NCBI GenBank assembly: GCA_019429185.1
Contig: JAHYJH010000010.1
Location: 1 to 55,213, forward strand
Reading direction: 5' to 3'
DNA length: 55,213 nt
DNA from: Vicingaceae bacterium
Lineage (GTDB): Bacteria; Bacteroidota; Bacteroidia; Flavobacteriales_E; Vicingaceae
Of this stretch, positions 43,590-52,056 are shown in pieces. The translations under genes were made by a program, and so were the position numbers. The notes beneath the pieces were generated by a model. That model was not told where the DNA came from, made no database searches, and saw only the letters and a program-made list of their open reading frames with translations. The number at the start of each line of letters is the position of its first letter. Within the stretch, counting starts at the first letter, position 1.

Positions 43590-43997
43590 ATTCTTATTTT
43601 TGATGTATGTTTTTGGTAGAAAAACAAAAGAAGAAGAAGAAATCAATTCTTAAAAAGAAAAGCAAGAAATAAATATGGATTTATCGAAATATCAACCCAA
43701 CAGCCAATTTCTACTTTATAAAACCGACAAGGGTGATATAAAGGTGGATGTTATGCTGCAAAACGAAACCATTTGGCTTCCGCAAATCAAAATAGCCGAG
43801 CTTTTTGAAGTAAAGATTCCTGCTATATCAAAGCATTTAAAAAACATTTTTGAAAGCGGAGAGTTAAATGAAAAAGTGGTTGTTTCCATTTTGGAAATAA
43901 CCACTCAACATGGTGCTATTGCTGATAAAACGCAAACAAAACCCACCAAATTTTACAATTCTTATTTTTGATGTAAGTTTTTGGTAAAAGAACAAAA
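43590..43997. repeat. 40-bp direct repeats flanking the RhuM fragment
   Basis: Copy 1 is 43590-43629 and copy 2 is 43958-43997. Both begin ATTCTTATTTTTGATGTA and continue as GTTTTTGGTA followed by an A-rich AACAAAA end; they differ at about three to four positions. The RhuM similarity stops exactly where copy 2 begins, so the junction was probably made by recombination or insertion at this repeat. Confidence 0.7.
43675..43971 (+). pseudogene. RhuM family protein, N-terminal fragment
   Basis: Residues 1-93 match the N-terminal part of the RhuM/virulence-protein family: FLLYKTDKGDIKVDVMLQNE, IWLPQIKIAELFEV, ISKHLKNIFESGELNEK and ITTQHGAIADKTQT, including the winged-helix-like DNA-binding part. 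Full family members are about 330 residues; this one stops after FYN, where the family continues LDAIISVGYR. The last four codons come from a direct repeat. RhuM genes are typical cargo of genomic islands, often near restriction systems. Probably non-functional. Confidence 0.75.
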
Positions 43998-44069
43998 AAT
44001 AGAATTGGTATAAAGTCTGCAGGTTATTAAACAAAGACTTGGCTTCAAACGGAAAGTAAGATTATTAGA

Positions 44070-44309
44070 CTAACTCTTATAATAATTAGTTTTCAAATAT
44101 TTAACAATATCAATTCCATACGCTATTAACCTGTCATTTTTAATTAATGCAGGAACTATCAGTATAGAAAAAGGCAAATTTGGTTTTTCGTTATGAATAT
44201 TAATTACAGTAATATTAATATTTAGTTTATTAAGTTTATCAAGAATTTGCTTACAACCTAAGCAATTATTTCCAATAAATAGCGTGTATGTTGATGTATG
44301 TTGATTCAA
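44070..44309 (-). CDS. Small thioredoxin-fold (glutaredoxin-like) protein
   Basis: A 79-residue protein with a redox motif NNCLGCKQIL (CxxC near residues 16-19), a beta strand ITVINIHN, and a cis-Pro-type loop IVPALIKND. This is the glutaredoxin/thioredoxin fold at minimal size. It starts 2 nt after the Crp/Fnr gene on the same strand, so the two form an operon. A role in thiol-disulfide exchange or redox sensing is likely; the exact substrate is unknown. Confidence 0.75.
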   Translation of the reverse strand: MNQHTSTYTLFIGNNCLGCKQILDKLNKLNINITVINIHNEKPNLPFSILIVPALIKNDRLIAYGIDIVKYLKTNYYKS

Positions 44310-44311
44310 TT

Positions 44312-44992
44312 TTATTTTAATTTTTCAATATCTCTTATTAAAAAACGGTTCCGCTCTAAATGTAGAAGATTTTGTTCTTTTAATTCATTCAAAATAGTGG
44401 TAACAGTTTGCCTAGATGTAGCTGTTAAGTTAGCTATATCTTGGTGAGTGAGAAAATGTTTAACCAAAATTTCATGTCCAATTTTTTGACCATTTTCATA
44501 ACCCATTTCTTTTATAAAATCAATAATTCTGGTTCTGGCATCTTTAAAAATAATAGATTCTAATCTTCGCTCAATTTTTTGCAATCGTAAGCCAATAAGT
44601 TTGGTAACTTTTAAATTTAAACTGGAATTAGTTGACATAATTTCTTCCATGTCTTCAATTGTTATCGCACAAATTTTCACTTCATTATCCAACGCAATAG
44701 CAAAATCTTTTCGTTTACCTTCTTCAACTAAACTCAACTCTCCAAAAATTTCACCTGGGCCCAAAATGGCTTTAATAATTTCTTTTCCTTCATCGGAGTA
44801 AGTACCTATTTTAACCCTTCCTTTTTTTAAGAAAAACACTATAGATGAAGGGTCATCAGGGAAAAAGATATATTCATTTTTCTTTATAAAGCTATCTTTT
44901 ATTTTGCTAGCCATTTTAATTTTATCCGGTAAGGAAAGGCATTCTAGTAAATTAAAATTTTCTAAATGCCAGAGTTTTGTTTCTGTTGACAT
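44312..44992 (-). CDS. Crp/Fnr family transcription regulator
   Basis: A 226-residue regulator. Residues about 20-130 form the cyclic-nucleotide-binding-like beta barrel (GRVKIGTYSDEGKEIIKAIL, GPGEIFGELSLVEEG). The C-terminal winged helix has HFLTHQDIANLTATSRQTVTTILNELKEQ. No N-terminal or domain Cys cluster of Fnr type is seen, so an oxygen-sensing Fe-S centre is unlikely. It is followed by a thioredoxin-fold gene, which hints at control of redox or oxygen responses; this is an inference from context only. Confidence 0.9.
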   Translation of the reverse strand: MSTETKLWHLENFNLLECLSLPDKIKMASKIKDSFIKKNEYIFFPDDPSSIVFFLKKGRVKIGTYSDEGKEIIKAILGPGEIFGELSLVEEGKRKDFAIALDNEVKICAITIEDMEEIMSTNSSLNLKVTKLIGLRLQKIERRLESIIFKDARTRIIDFIKEMGYENGQKIGHEILVKHFLTHQDIANLTATSRQTVTTILNELKEQNLLHLERNRFLIRDIEKLK

Positions 44993-45082
44993 AATTTCTT
45001 GTTTTATTTGTAAAAGTATAAATTCTATATAAAGTTGAATGTCTGAAAATTTACATTTAAGTTTTTTTGGAGAATAGAAGCA

Positions 45083-45961
45083 TTAATTCCTTTTATCAAT
45101 TCCCCACATAAGTTTATTTCTGAGTGTGTTTAAGAACGTGTGATTTTTGAGTCGAATTAAACTGATTGTGTGTGGTGTTTTCTTTATTTGAAAAGTAGTA
45201 TTAATAGGTACAGACTTAAATCGAGAATCTAATGCAACTAAAAAAGAATCTGTTCGTGCCTCGATTTGAAAAGAAAGCACTTTGTTATCTGGAATGATAA
45301 GTGGACGAACATTCAAATTATGAGGAGCAATAGGGGTGAGGATGATACTTTCGGAACTCGGAAAGAGAATGGGACCATTACAACTTAAGGAGTATGCTGT
45401 TGAGCCTGTTGGTGTAGAAATAATTAAACCATCAGCCCAATAGGAATTTAAAAAATCATTGTCTAAATAAGTGTGTACGGTAATCATTGTAGAACTATCC
45501 GAACGCTGTAATGTAATTTCATTAAGAGCATAATTAGCATCACCAAAAAGTTGATTATCTGTTTCAATGCTTAACATGGTTCGTCTATCAATTTCATACG
45601 CTCCATTTATCAAACTAGATATTGCTTGAGCTATTTCATTGGTAGTAACACTTGATAAAAAACCTAATCGTCCTGTATTTATTCCTAAAACAGGAATATT
45701 ACTATCTTTAACCAATGTGATGGTTTCTAAAAAAGTTCCATCTCCACCAATGCTGATTAGATAATCCACGTCTTTTAATTCGGAATGGGAAGAAAATATA
45801 GTAATTGATTGGTTAAATTGAATTGAGTTTTCTTCTAAAAATTGATGAAAAGTGCTATAAACAGTAACCAAAATATGATTACGGTCTAATTCATCAAAGA
45901 AAAACTGGATGGAAGAAAGGTATTTTTCGTTTACTTTTTTTCCGTAGATGGCGTATTTCAC
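45083..45961 (-). CDS. nadK: NAD kinase
   Basis: Phosphorylates NAD to NADP. The 292-residue length is standard. The GGDGT motif is at 72-76, followed by NTGRLGFLSS, the NE-containing LNEITLQR block and the glycine-rich YWADGLIISTPTGSTAYSLSCNGP, all diagnostic. Its stop is followed by the Crp/Fnr gene region on the same strand, 90 nt further on. No regulatory domain is fused. Confidence 0.96.
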   Translation of the reverse strand: MKYAIYGKKVNEKYLSSIQFFFDELDRNHILVTVYSTFHQFLEENSIQFNQSITIFSSHSELKDVDYLISIGGDGTFLETITLVKDSNIPVLGINTGRLGFLSSVTTNEIAQAISSLINGAYEIDRRTMLSIETDNQLFGDANYALNEITLQRSDSSTMITVHTYLDNDFLNSYWADGLIISTPTGSTAYSLSCNGPILFPSSESIILTPIAPHNLNVRPLIIPDNKVLSFQIEARTDSFLVALDSRFKSVPINTTFQIKKTPHTISLIRLKNHTFLNTLRNKLMWGIDKRN

Positions 45962-46040
45962 TTATGAAGTTTTATGTTACAATACTGTGAAATTAGTTAT
46001 TTTTGATTAATACAGAATCAAAAATAGGATTATTTTAATC

Positions 46041-46415
46041 TTATAATTTCACATTATAAGAAGCGTGTTTAATTAAAATATCCATAGAAACAACTTCTAG
46101 GGTTTTTTCGTTTGTTGCTTCTAAGACTACTTTTGGAGCAACACCATTTTCGTAAGCTTCTTTGAAACGTAATGCACACAAGCACCATTTATCGCCAGGT
46201 TTTAAACCATCAAAACCAAAAGCGGGATGAGGGGTGGACAAGTCATTCCCAACATTTTTTGAAAAAATGAGAAATTCTTCAGTAACTTCCACACAAACAG
46301 TATGTATTCCAGTATCAGATTTATCAGTGTTACAACACCCATCTCTGAAATATCCTGTCAGTGGTTTTGTACTGCACGAAATTAAAGGTTCTCCAAATAC
46401 ATTTAAGTTTTTCAT
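46041..46415 (-). CDS. DUF2237 family protein
   Basis: A 124-residue protein of the DUF2237 family: NVFGEPLISCSTKPLTGYFRDGCC at the N-terminus, GIHTVCVEVTEEFL, STPHPAFGFDGLKPGDKWCLCALR and a C-terminal ATNEKTLEVV. Several conserved Cys suggest metal or redox binding, but the function is not established. It lies 12 nt downstream of the SpoIID-type gene, so cotranscription is likely. Confidence 0.88.
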   Translation of the reverse strand: MKNLNVFGEPLISCSTKPLTGYFRDGCCNTDKSDTGIHTVCVEVTEEFLIFSKNVGNDLSTPHPAFGFDGLKPGDKWCLCALRFKEAYENGVAPKVVLEATNEKTLEVVSMDILIKHASYNVKL

Positions 46416-46427
46416 AAATTTTTAGAT

Positions 46428-47597
46428 TTAAAAGTCTGTTTTAAAAAAATTCAACGATTTTAAATTAATCATGTGAACGCCTTCATAATAAAAATGTAAA
46501 ATATCAGCATAAGAATAGCCTATTTTTGCCATACGCATAGCTCCTTCTTGGCAAAGACCAACGCCATGTCCAAAACCTTTTCCTGACAAAATAACAAAAT
46601 TATTATCTAAAGTCACATCGAATTGAGCAGATTTTAAATTCCAATCATTTCTAAGCTTAACAAATGGTATTTGAACATTGTTTTTTTCAAAATACTGTTC
46701 TCTGTTAAGTTGAAAATATTCTATGTCGCAATTGTCTTTTAGGTTTTCTTTGGGATAGTTATGTTGCGTAATTAGGTATTGAATCCAATCTCCTTTTGGA
46801 ATTCTTTTGCTCCAAATGGAATTATTTTCGTGTAAACAAAAAGTGTCTTTTACTGATTTTAAATAATATAAATTTGAGTGCCAAACATCTTTAGAATTAG
46901 CTGTTTGTCCACCACAATTTGAAAAAAATGTTGCTGTAATAAGATTGATTTCACTGTCAACAATAACAATGTTGGAGGTTAACTCTGCTGCTTGATGAAT
47001 AATTTCGGATTTTGGTTTTCCGTGATATGCTTGACAATGTACTTTGTCGCACAAGCTAAATCCTTCATTTTCGTGCTTTTTTATATTTTTCAGGGCATAA
47101 GTACGGCAAATAATGGCTTGCAATTTAAAATATTCTTCAGGAGGATTTTTTCCTACTTCTGCTTCAACAACTCCTGCAACATAATTATCAATGTCTATAT
47201 TATTAATGAGCTGTAAATAATTATTGTAAGGATGAATCCTTATAAAAAGATTATCTTCGTATTTAATTATTTTCCCCAACGGTTTATTTGTTTTAAGTTT
47301 GAACGCATTTTTTGTTGCAACACCTATTATTCTTATTTTTAAGAAAGAACCATAATCCTTTTCTAAGGATTTTACCGTTATTTTATTATTCCAAAAAGAG
47401 AGTTCAATAATTTCAGTATTATCAATTTCTTCGAGTTTGCCACTTTCTGTATAAACAATGTACTTACCTTCTTGTGGGTAGAAAATGAATGAAGTAACGG
47501 CTTGTTTATCAAGAATACCAATATTGAGCATTTCAGCAAATGCAGTTTGAATAAACAATGAAAGTAAAAATAGAAGTAGTATTGCCTTTTTCATCAA
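46428..47597 (-). CDS. SpoIID/LytB domain protein
   Basis: Secreted peptidoglycan-related protein of 389 residues: signal peptide 1-21 (ends TAFAE), then a Stage II sporulation protein D-type domain with NYVAGVVEAEVG, FKLQAIICRTYALKN, and the SNCGGQTANSKDVW block, and near the C-terminus GFGHGVGLCQEGAMRMAK. SpoIID of Bacillus is a lytic transglycosylase acting on denuded glycans; the family is also found in non-sporulating Bacteroidota. The acidic catalytic residue in VVEAEVG appears present. Followed by the DUF2237 gene. Confidence 0.9.
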   Translation of the reverse strand: MMKKAILLLFLLSLFIQTAFAEMLNIGILDKQAVTSFIFYPQEGKYIVYTESGKLEEIDNTEIIELSFWNNKITVKSLEKDYGSFLKIRIIGVATKNAFKLKTNKPLGKIIKYEDNLFIRIHPYNNYLQLINNIDIDNYVAGVVEAEVGKNPPEEYFKLQAIICRTYALKNIKKHENEGFSLCDKVHCQAYHGKPKSEIIHQAAELTSNIVIVDSEINLITATFFSNCGGQTANSKDVWHSNLYYLKSVKDTFCLHENNSIWSKRIPKGDWIQYLITQHNYPKENLKDNCDIEYFQLNREQYFEKNNVQIPFVKLRNDWNLKSAQFDVTLDNNFVILSGKGFGHGVGLCQEGAMRMAKIGYSYADILHFYYEGVHMINLKSLNFFKTDF

Positions 47598-47666
47598 GAA
47601 GCAAATTTATGCTAAACACTTATTTTATGGATGTTGTTTTTTATTAGTTATTCACATTGCTTTTTT

Positions 47667-47897
47667 AATTAGAGTTTGTCCATAATGTCCGATTTACTCA
47701 TAAATATATTGTTTTTTAGATGTATTCGTGAGCTCACTTTGCTCGGTTCTTCGTTATTCTCGTTTTTTAAATCAGTCATCCAGATAGCTATCGGGGTCGA
47801 ACATTACTCACAATATTAAATTGTTTTTTAGTTGTGTTCGTGAGTTCGCTTCGCTCAGTTCTGAACCAAACTCTTGACTTTAGGACAGGCACTAATT
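47667..47897. mobile_element. MITE-like element F with an internal duplication
   Basis: Ends AATTAG-x4-TGTCC pair with their inverse at 47874-47897. Inside, a 43-bp unit (starting ATTGTTTTTTAG) occurs twice in direct orientation, at 47708-47750 and 47820-47862, each containing a GAGCTC or GAGTTCGCTTCGCTC-type short palindrome. Between them lies CTTCGTTATTCTCGTTTT, shared with the element between paaB and paaC. No coding frame. Confidence 0.55.
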
Positions 47898-47990
47898 AGA
47901 GCGTGCGGAAATTTAATCGTTCAATTTTAGGTAAGTTTTAATTTAATTTATATTTTCGTACTCAAAATAAACTCAAAATAAACTATTTAA

Positions 47991-48446
47991 ATGAAAAACT
48001 TAAAACTAAAAAATTTTCTACTTCTTTTTGTTGTTTTAATTTTTGTTTCTTGCACTTCCGAAACTCAACATGAAGAAATCATAGAAGAACAAAATGAACC
48101 AGAAGTTCTTATTAACGAACATTCGGAAATAACTGCTGCCGATACCAGTTCAACAGGTGTTTACCAAGAAGAAATAGAAGAAGGACCAACTTCGCTAAAA
48201 GATGCCATGAAAGCCAATGCAGCAGAAGTTGTTGAAGAGGGCGGTTTGTCTTTTTGCGATTGTGTGAAAAAACAAAAAGCATTGAATGATTTAATTATGG
48301 AAACTGAAGATGATGCAGAAATGGATAAAGCAATGAAAGAATTGGAAGAAATGAAAACGGGCGAATGTAAGGTATTGTTTACTGCTAAGCAAAACACCAT
48401 GGACGAAAAACAAGCCCATCAGCAAAAGGTGAAAAGGTGTTTGTAA
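47991..48446 (+). CDS. Small acidic lipoprotein of unknown function
   Basis: A 151-residue protein with a hydrophobic N-terminus and lipobox FVSC (lipidated Cys near residue 21). The mature part is Glu-rich to about residue 80, then helical with a pair SFCDCVKK and later GECKVL and KRCL, i.e. four Cys that could form disulfides. I do not recognise a named family, though similar Cys-containing small lipoproteins occur in Bacteroidota. It is the only plus-strand gene between 43.7 and 55.2 kb that looks real. Confidence 0.7.
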   Translation: MKNLKLKNFLLLFVVLIFVSCTSETQHEEIIEEQNEPEVLINEHSEITAADTSSTGVYQEEIEEGPTSLKDAMKANAAEVVEEGGLSFCDCVKKQKALNDLIMETEDDAEMDKAMKELEEMKTGECKVLFTAKQNTMDEKQAHQQKVKRCL

Positions 48447-48505
48447 TCGGTTTTTAGATTTTTTTTGTTTATAAAAGCGATTAGTTTATTTTTTCAAAAG
48501 GGTTT

Positions 48506-49072
48506 TTAGTTATGTATCATTTTCAAGTAATGCTTGAGTTGAATAATAAAATATTCCATAGATTTATTCTCTGTTAAAGAAATTGTTAAATCACAAGTCC
48601 CATCACGATAATCGCCCGAAGCACCTACTTTAAAACGAGCTTTAGAAAGTGTTGCAATGTATTTTGTTTGAAAACAAGGCTTTGTAGTTAAATCAATCAA
48701 TATGGAATAAGGAGTATTTATGAAATTTTCAATTTCTTTTCCTTTAGGAATGAGTATTTTTGATAGATTTTTATTGTCAAAATAGTTGTAATTCAAATGG
48801 GCTTTAACAATTTCGGATGAATCCTTACTGTTGATATATCCCAACGCCAACACTTTTTTTCGTTCTTCAATGAGATAGTTAACAAAATGTTTAACTGTTT
48901 CACAGTCATTTCTGTTGGTTGCATCATATAGAACACCAATTTCTATTGCTTTATCAAAACCAACCGCTTTAATATGTCTTGAAACATTTTTTTGTTTGCT
49001 TTTCAACACAAATTCACCAAATTTTTGTTGTATGTTTTTTATAATCTTCATCAAAATGTAGTTAGTTTTCAA
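48506..49072 (-). CDS. DUF6913-like protein
   Basis: A 188-residue soluble protein. The pattern GVLYDATNRND, a middle with YFDNKNLS, IDLTTKPCFQTKYIATLSKARFKVG and the GDYRDGTCDLTI block resembles a Bacteroidota-specific family that I recall as DUF6913. Met8 (49051) is a possible alternative start. No function is known. It is separated from the upstream SDR gene by 22 nt, including the short-period stretch of AATTATC units. Confidence 0.6.
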   Translation of the reverse strand: MKTNYILMKIIKNIQQKFGEFVLKSKQKNVSRHIKAVGFDKAIEIGVLYDATNRNDCETVKHFVNYLIEERKKVLALGYINSKDSSEIVKAHLNYNYFDNKNLSKILIPKGKEIENFINTPYSILIDLTTKPCFQTKYIATLSKARFKVGASGDYRDGTCDLTISLTENKSMEYFIIQLKHYLKMIHN

Positions 49073-49094
49073 TTATCAATTATCAATTAACAAT

Positions 49095-49973
49095 TTACTT
49101 TTTCCCTCTCACGTGTTTTTCTACTTCGTCCCACATTGCTGAAGGAATATTATCAAAAGAGTTAAATTCTCCTGCATTGTATATCCATTCTCCTGCATCA
49201 ATGGTAATTACTTCTCCGTTAATATATGCCGAAAAATCGGACATTAAATAGGCTGCTAAATTGGTTAATTCTTGATGATCACCAAATCGTTTTAAAGGAA
49301 TTCTTTTTAACGGATCGATTAATTTTGCAAGGTTTTCGGGAAACAACCTACTAAATGCACCTTGTGTTGGAAAAGGACCTGGAGCAATGGCATTGGTTCT
49401 TATTCCGTATTTTGCCCATTCCGATGCTAACGAGCGAGTGAGTGCTAATACGCCTGCTTTTGCACATGCTGAAGGAACTACATAACCAGAACCTGTCCAG
49501 CTATAAGTGGTTACAATGTTTAACACCGTTCCTTTTATTTTTTTTTCTATCCAATATTTTCCTAATGCCAAACTGCAATTGTAACTGCCTTTTAAAACAA
49601 TATCGGTAATTACATCAAATGCTTTGTTGGATAAGCGTTCGGTTGGACTAACAAAATTTCCTGCGGCATTGTTTACCAAGCCATTAATTTCGCCAAAAGT
49701 TTCAATTCCTTGTTCTATTACTTTTTCTACATTTAAGTAATCCCTCACATCACATTCGTAACCAACAATGTTTGATTTTCCTGTGCTTTTTTTTAGTTCA
49801 GCAACAGCTTCATCTATTACTTCTTTTTTTCGGGAAGCGATAATTACATTTGCTCCTAATTCTAAATAATAATGTGCCATACTTTTTCCTAAGCCTGTTC
49901 CTCCGCCCGTTACAAGTATTGTTTTCCCTTGTAACTCATTGTTTTTAAACATTTTTTCTTGATATTTTTCCAT
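49095..49973 (-). CDS. SDR oxidoreductase resembling 2,4-dienoyl-CoA reductase
   Basis: NADPH-dependent reductase of 292 residues, predicted to act in beta-oxidation of unsaturated fatty acyl-CoA. Rossmann motif TGGGTGLG at 22-29. The normal SDR Tyr of YxxxK is replaced (SACAK), but TYSWTGSGYVVPSACAKAG and the later GPFPTQGAFSRL closely match the mitochondrial DECR1 family, where the catalytic Tyr lies earlier (IYAETGSG-type position, here the Tyr of TTYSWTG) and Lys is retained. This explains the missing canonical Tyr. Met8 is an alternative start. The gene is the first of a minus-strand pair with the DUF6913-like gene. Confidence 0.85.
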   Translation of the reverse strand: MEKYQEKMFKNNELQGKTILVTGGGTGLGKSMAHYYLELGANVIIASRKKEVIDEAVAELKKSTGKSNIVGYECDVRDYLNVEKVIEQGIETFGEINGLVNNAAGNFVSPTERLSNKAFDVITDIVLKGSYNCSLALGKYWIEKKIKGTVLNIVTTYSWTGSGYVVPSACAKAGVLALTRSLASEWAKYGIRTNAIAPGPFPTQGAFSRLFPENLAKLIDPLKRIPLKRFGDHQELTNLAAYLMSDFSAYINGEVITIDAGEWIYNAGEFNSFDNIPSAMWDEVEKHVRGKK

Positions 49974-50141
49974 AAGTTTTAATTAAGTTGAAAGTTCATA
50001 AAGTTTGTAAGTGATTAGGCAATAGGCATTAGTTAGTTGTTACATTCACACATTTTTCTCCCGCAGATTTAACTTCGTTGAGCTCGCAAGCTCGGTTCGC
50101 AGATTCTCGCAGATTTACTACTAAAACCTTATTCCTAATTC

Positions 50142-51947
50142 CTAACCCCTAACTACTTCCTTTTCTAATTTTTGAATGCTATTTTTTGCACTTTCATAAA
50201 CGGTTTGTTCGGCAACAGGAACGGGAGCAAAGCGAGCCATATCACACAAATCGAGTGTGTCTATTAATTCTTTTATTGTTGTTTCGGAAACCGATTTTGC
50301 CAACAGTTTTTCTTTTATGTTGTTTTGCGTTAATTCGGAAGTTGAAATGTTTAGTTTATTTCCAATGTAACCAAACAATGCTTTTGAAACCGCTTCATAA
50401 AACGCATTTTTGTTGTTTTCTTTTAAACTTTTTTCTGCCGATGCTAATAATTTTATAGCCAATTTATTTGCTTTTCGGCTATTAACTAAGGCTAAATCAC
50501 TGTTGGCTGCTCTAATTTTATTTCTAAAGATAAAAGTAAGAATAAATAGGAGGGGAGCAAGAATCATTAATAAATAAAATTTCCAACTACCATAAAAATT
50601 ATCGTTGGGATTGATAAAAATTAGGTTGTTGGTATGAATAAACCGAATATCTTCTCCCAAGAGTTTAATGTCTTCTTTATTCCCTGATGAATAAGTCATA
50701 TTTGCAGCCGATCCATCTCCTTTTTGTATTTTAAATGTTAATGGGTTTGAGGTTATGGTTGCATATTTTTTTGTAGCAGGATCGAAATACGAAAAAGAAA
50801 TAGGATTGATGTTGTAATTGCCTGGATAACGAGGAATAATGAGGTAATCGTATTCTTTTGTTCCGCTTACGCCATTGCTTGTTGTGCTAGTATTATCGGT
50901 AATTTTTGGGTCATATACTTCAAAATCTTTCGGGAAATCAATGTTAATTTTATCAATTAATGGCAAGTTTCCATTTCCACTAATTTTAATTTTTATGTTA
51001 ATGGCTTCGTTTGCCTTAACTTCATTGGCAGAAACATCAACTTTCATGTCTAATTTTCCAACTGCGTTTATAAAATCAGCAGGTTTGGGTTCGGGGTGAG
51101 GCAACACATTTATTTTAATGGGTTTACTTTTTAAAATGTGTTCTTCTTCAACCACTCTTCCAAAAAATTGTTCGAACACACTTTGTCCACCACTTACTCG
51201 TTTTTGGGTAACAAAACGCATTTCAATAGGATCTATTTCTAAATTACCCGAACGCTGCGGAAAAAGTACAATTTTACGAATGGTAGCAACGTGCCAACGG
51301 TAACCTCCAATAACTTCTTCTGTCCATTGGGTTTGCCCTAAATCAATTTCTTGACTCCAAAAACCATTGAGTGCAGCATTTTTAATGAGTTCGTTTCCTG
51401 CAATTCCTATTTTGGTATAAAGTTTATAGGTAGCAACCAATTGTTCGCCTTGATAAACCGTTGTTTTGTTTACCGATGCTTTTATTTGCAACTCTTCAGA
51501 AGCATTTATTTGTGTCTTGGATTGTTGATTTTGTTGTTGCTGTTGTTGAATTTGAATACCTTTTCCTACTTTTATTGAAATGGTATTTGATTTATACGTT
51601 TTTCCATTTACCACAACACTTGCTGGTTGAATGGTAAAATCACCTTCTTTAATTGCCATTAAAATATAGCTATAAGATAAACTTGTGCTTGTTTGTCCGT
51701 TTACCCAACTCATATTGGTTGATTGATTTGGACCAGAAAGCACCCTGAAATTAGACAAATCGGGAGGTGTGAAGTTGCTAATTTTTGAATTTACTTTAAA
51801 TTCGATTTGAAACCTGTCGCCCGTTGCAACTGCACTGTGGCTTGTTACAGCAGTAAAATCAACACCTTGAGCTAATGCTGTGTTACAAGCAACTACAATG
51901 CTCAATAACAAGATGATTTTTAAAGCAATATTTTTTGGGTTATTCAT
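50142..51947 (-). CDS. batD: BatD family protein (oxygen tolerance)
   Basis: Envelope protein of the Bat (Bacteroides aerotolerance) system, 601 residues. Signal peptide (about 1-26, ends ALAQG), a large extracytoplasmic region with beta-sandwich repeats (FTAVTSHSAVATGDRFQIEFKVN, then VNKTTVYQGEQLVATYKL), one membrane segment near 440-460 (FYLLMILAPLLFILTFIF), and a cytoplasmic C-terminal part. The normal partners are BatA, BatB, BatC and BatE. Here a BatC-like TPR gene lies upstream on the same strand, but a restriction-modification pair sits in between. Bat proteins are linked to stress tolerance and MoxR-type AAA ATPases; mechanism is not settled. Confidence 0.88.
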   Translation of the reverse strand: MNNPKNIALKIILLLSIVVACNTALAQGVDFTAVTSHSAVATGDRFQIEFKVNSKISNFTPPDLSNFRVLSGPNQSTNMSWVNGQTSTSLSYSYILMAIKEGDFTIQPASVVVNGKTYKSNTISIKVGKGIQIQQQQQQNQQSKTQINASEELQIKASVNKTTVYQGEQLVATYKLYTKIGIAGNELIKNAALNGFWSQEIDLGQTQWTEEVIGGYRWHVATIRKIVLFPQRSGNLEIDPIEMRFVTQKRVSGGQSVFEQFFGRVVEEEHILKSKPIKINVLPHPEPKPADFINAVGKLDMKVDVSANEVKANEAINIKIKISGNGNLPLIDKINIDFPKDFEVYDPKITDNTSTTSNGVSGTKEYDYLIIPRYPGNYNINPISFSYFDPATKKYATITSNPLTFKIQKGDGSAANMTYSSGNKEDIKLLGEDIRFIHTNNLIFINPNDNFYGSWKFYLLMILAPLLFILTFIFRNKIRAANSDLALVNSRKANKLAIKLLASAEKSLKENNKNAFYEAVSKALFGYIGNKLNISTSELTQNNIKEKLLAKSVSETTIKELIDTLDLCDMARFAPVPVAEQTVYESAKNSIQKLEKEVVRG

Positions 51948-52056
51948 TGTTTTTTAAATAGTTGAGTTTTGAGTTTAATCGATTTTAATGGGTTAAATAA
52001 ATTTTATCTCTTACATACGTGTTGTTTAGCCAAAAACAGTGTTTTGTATATGTTAA

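Noticed and set aside
47602-47609. TAAATTTG box on the minus strand before the SpoIID-type gene
   Set aside because: It ends only 5 nt from the ATG, leaving no room for a normal transcription start, and no -33 box is present.
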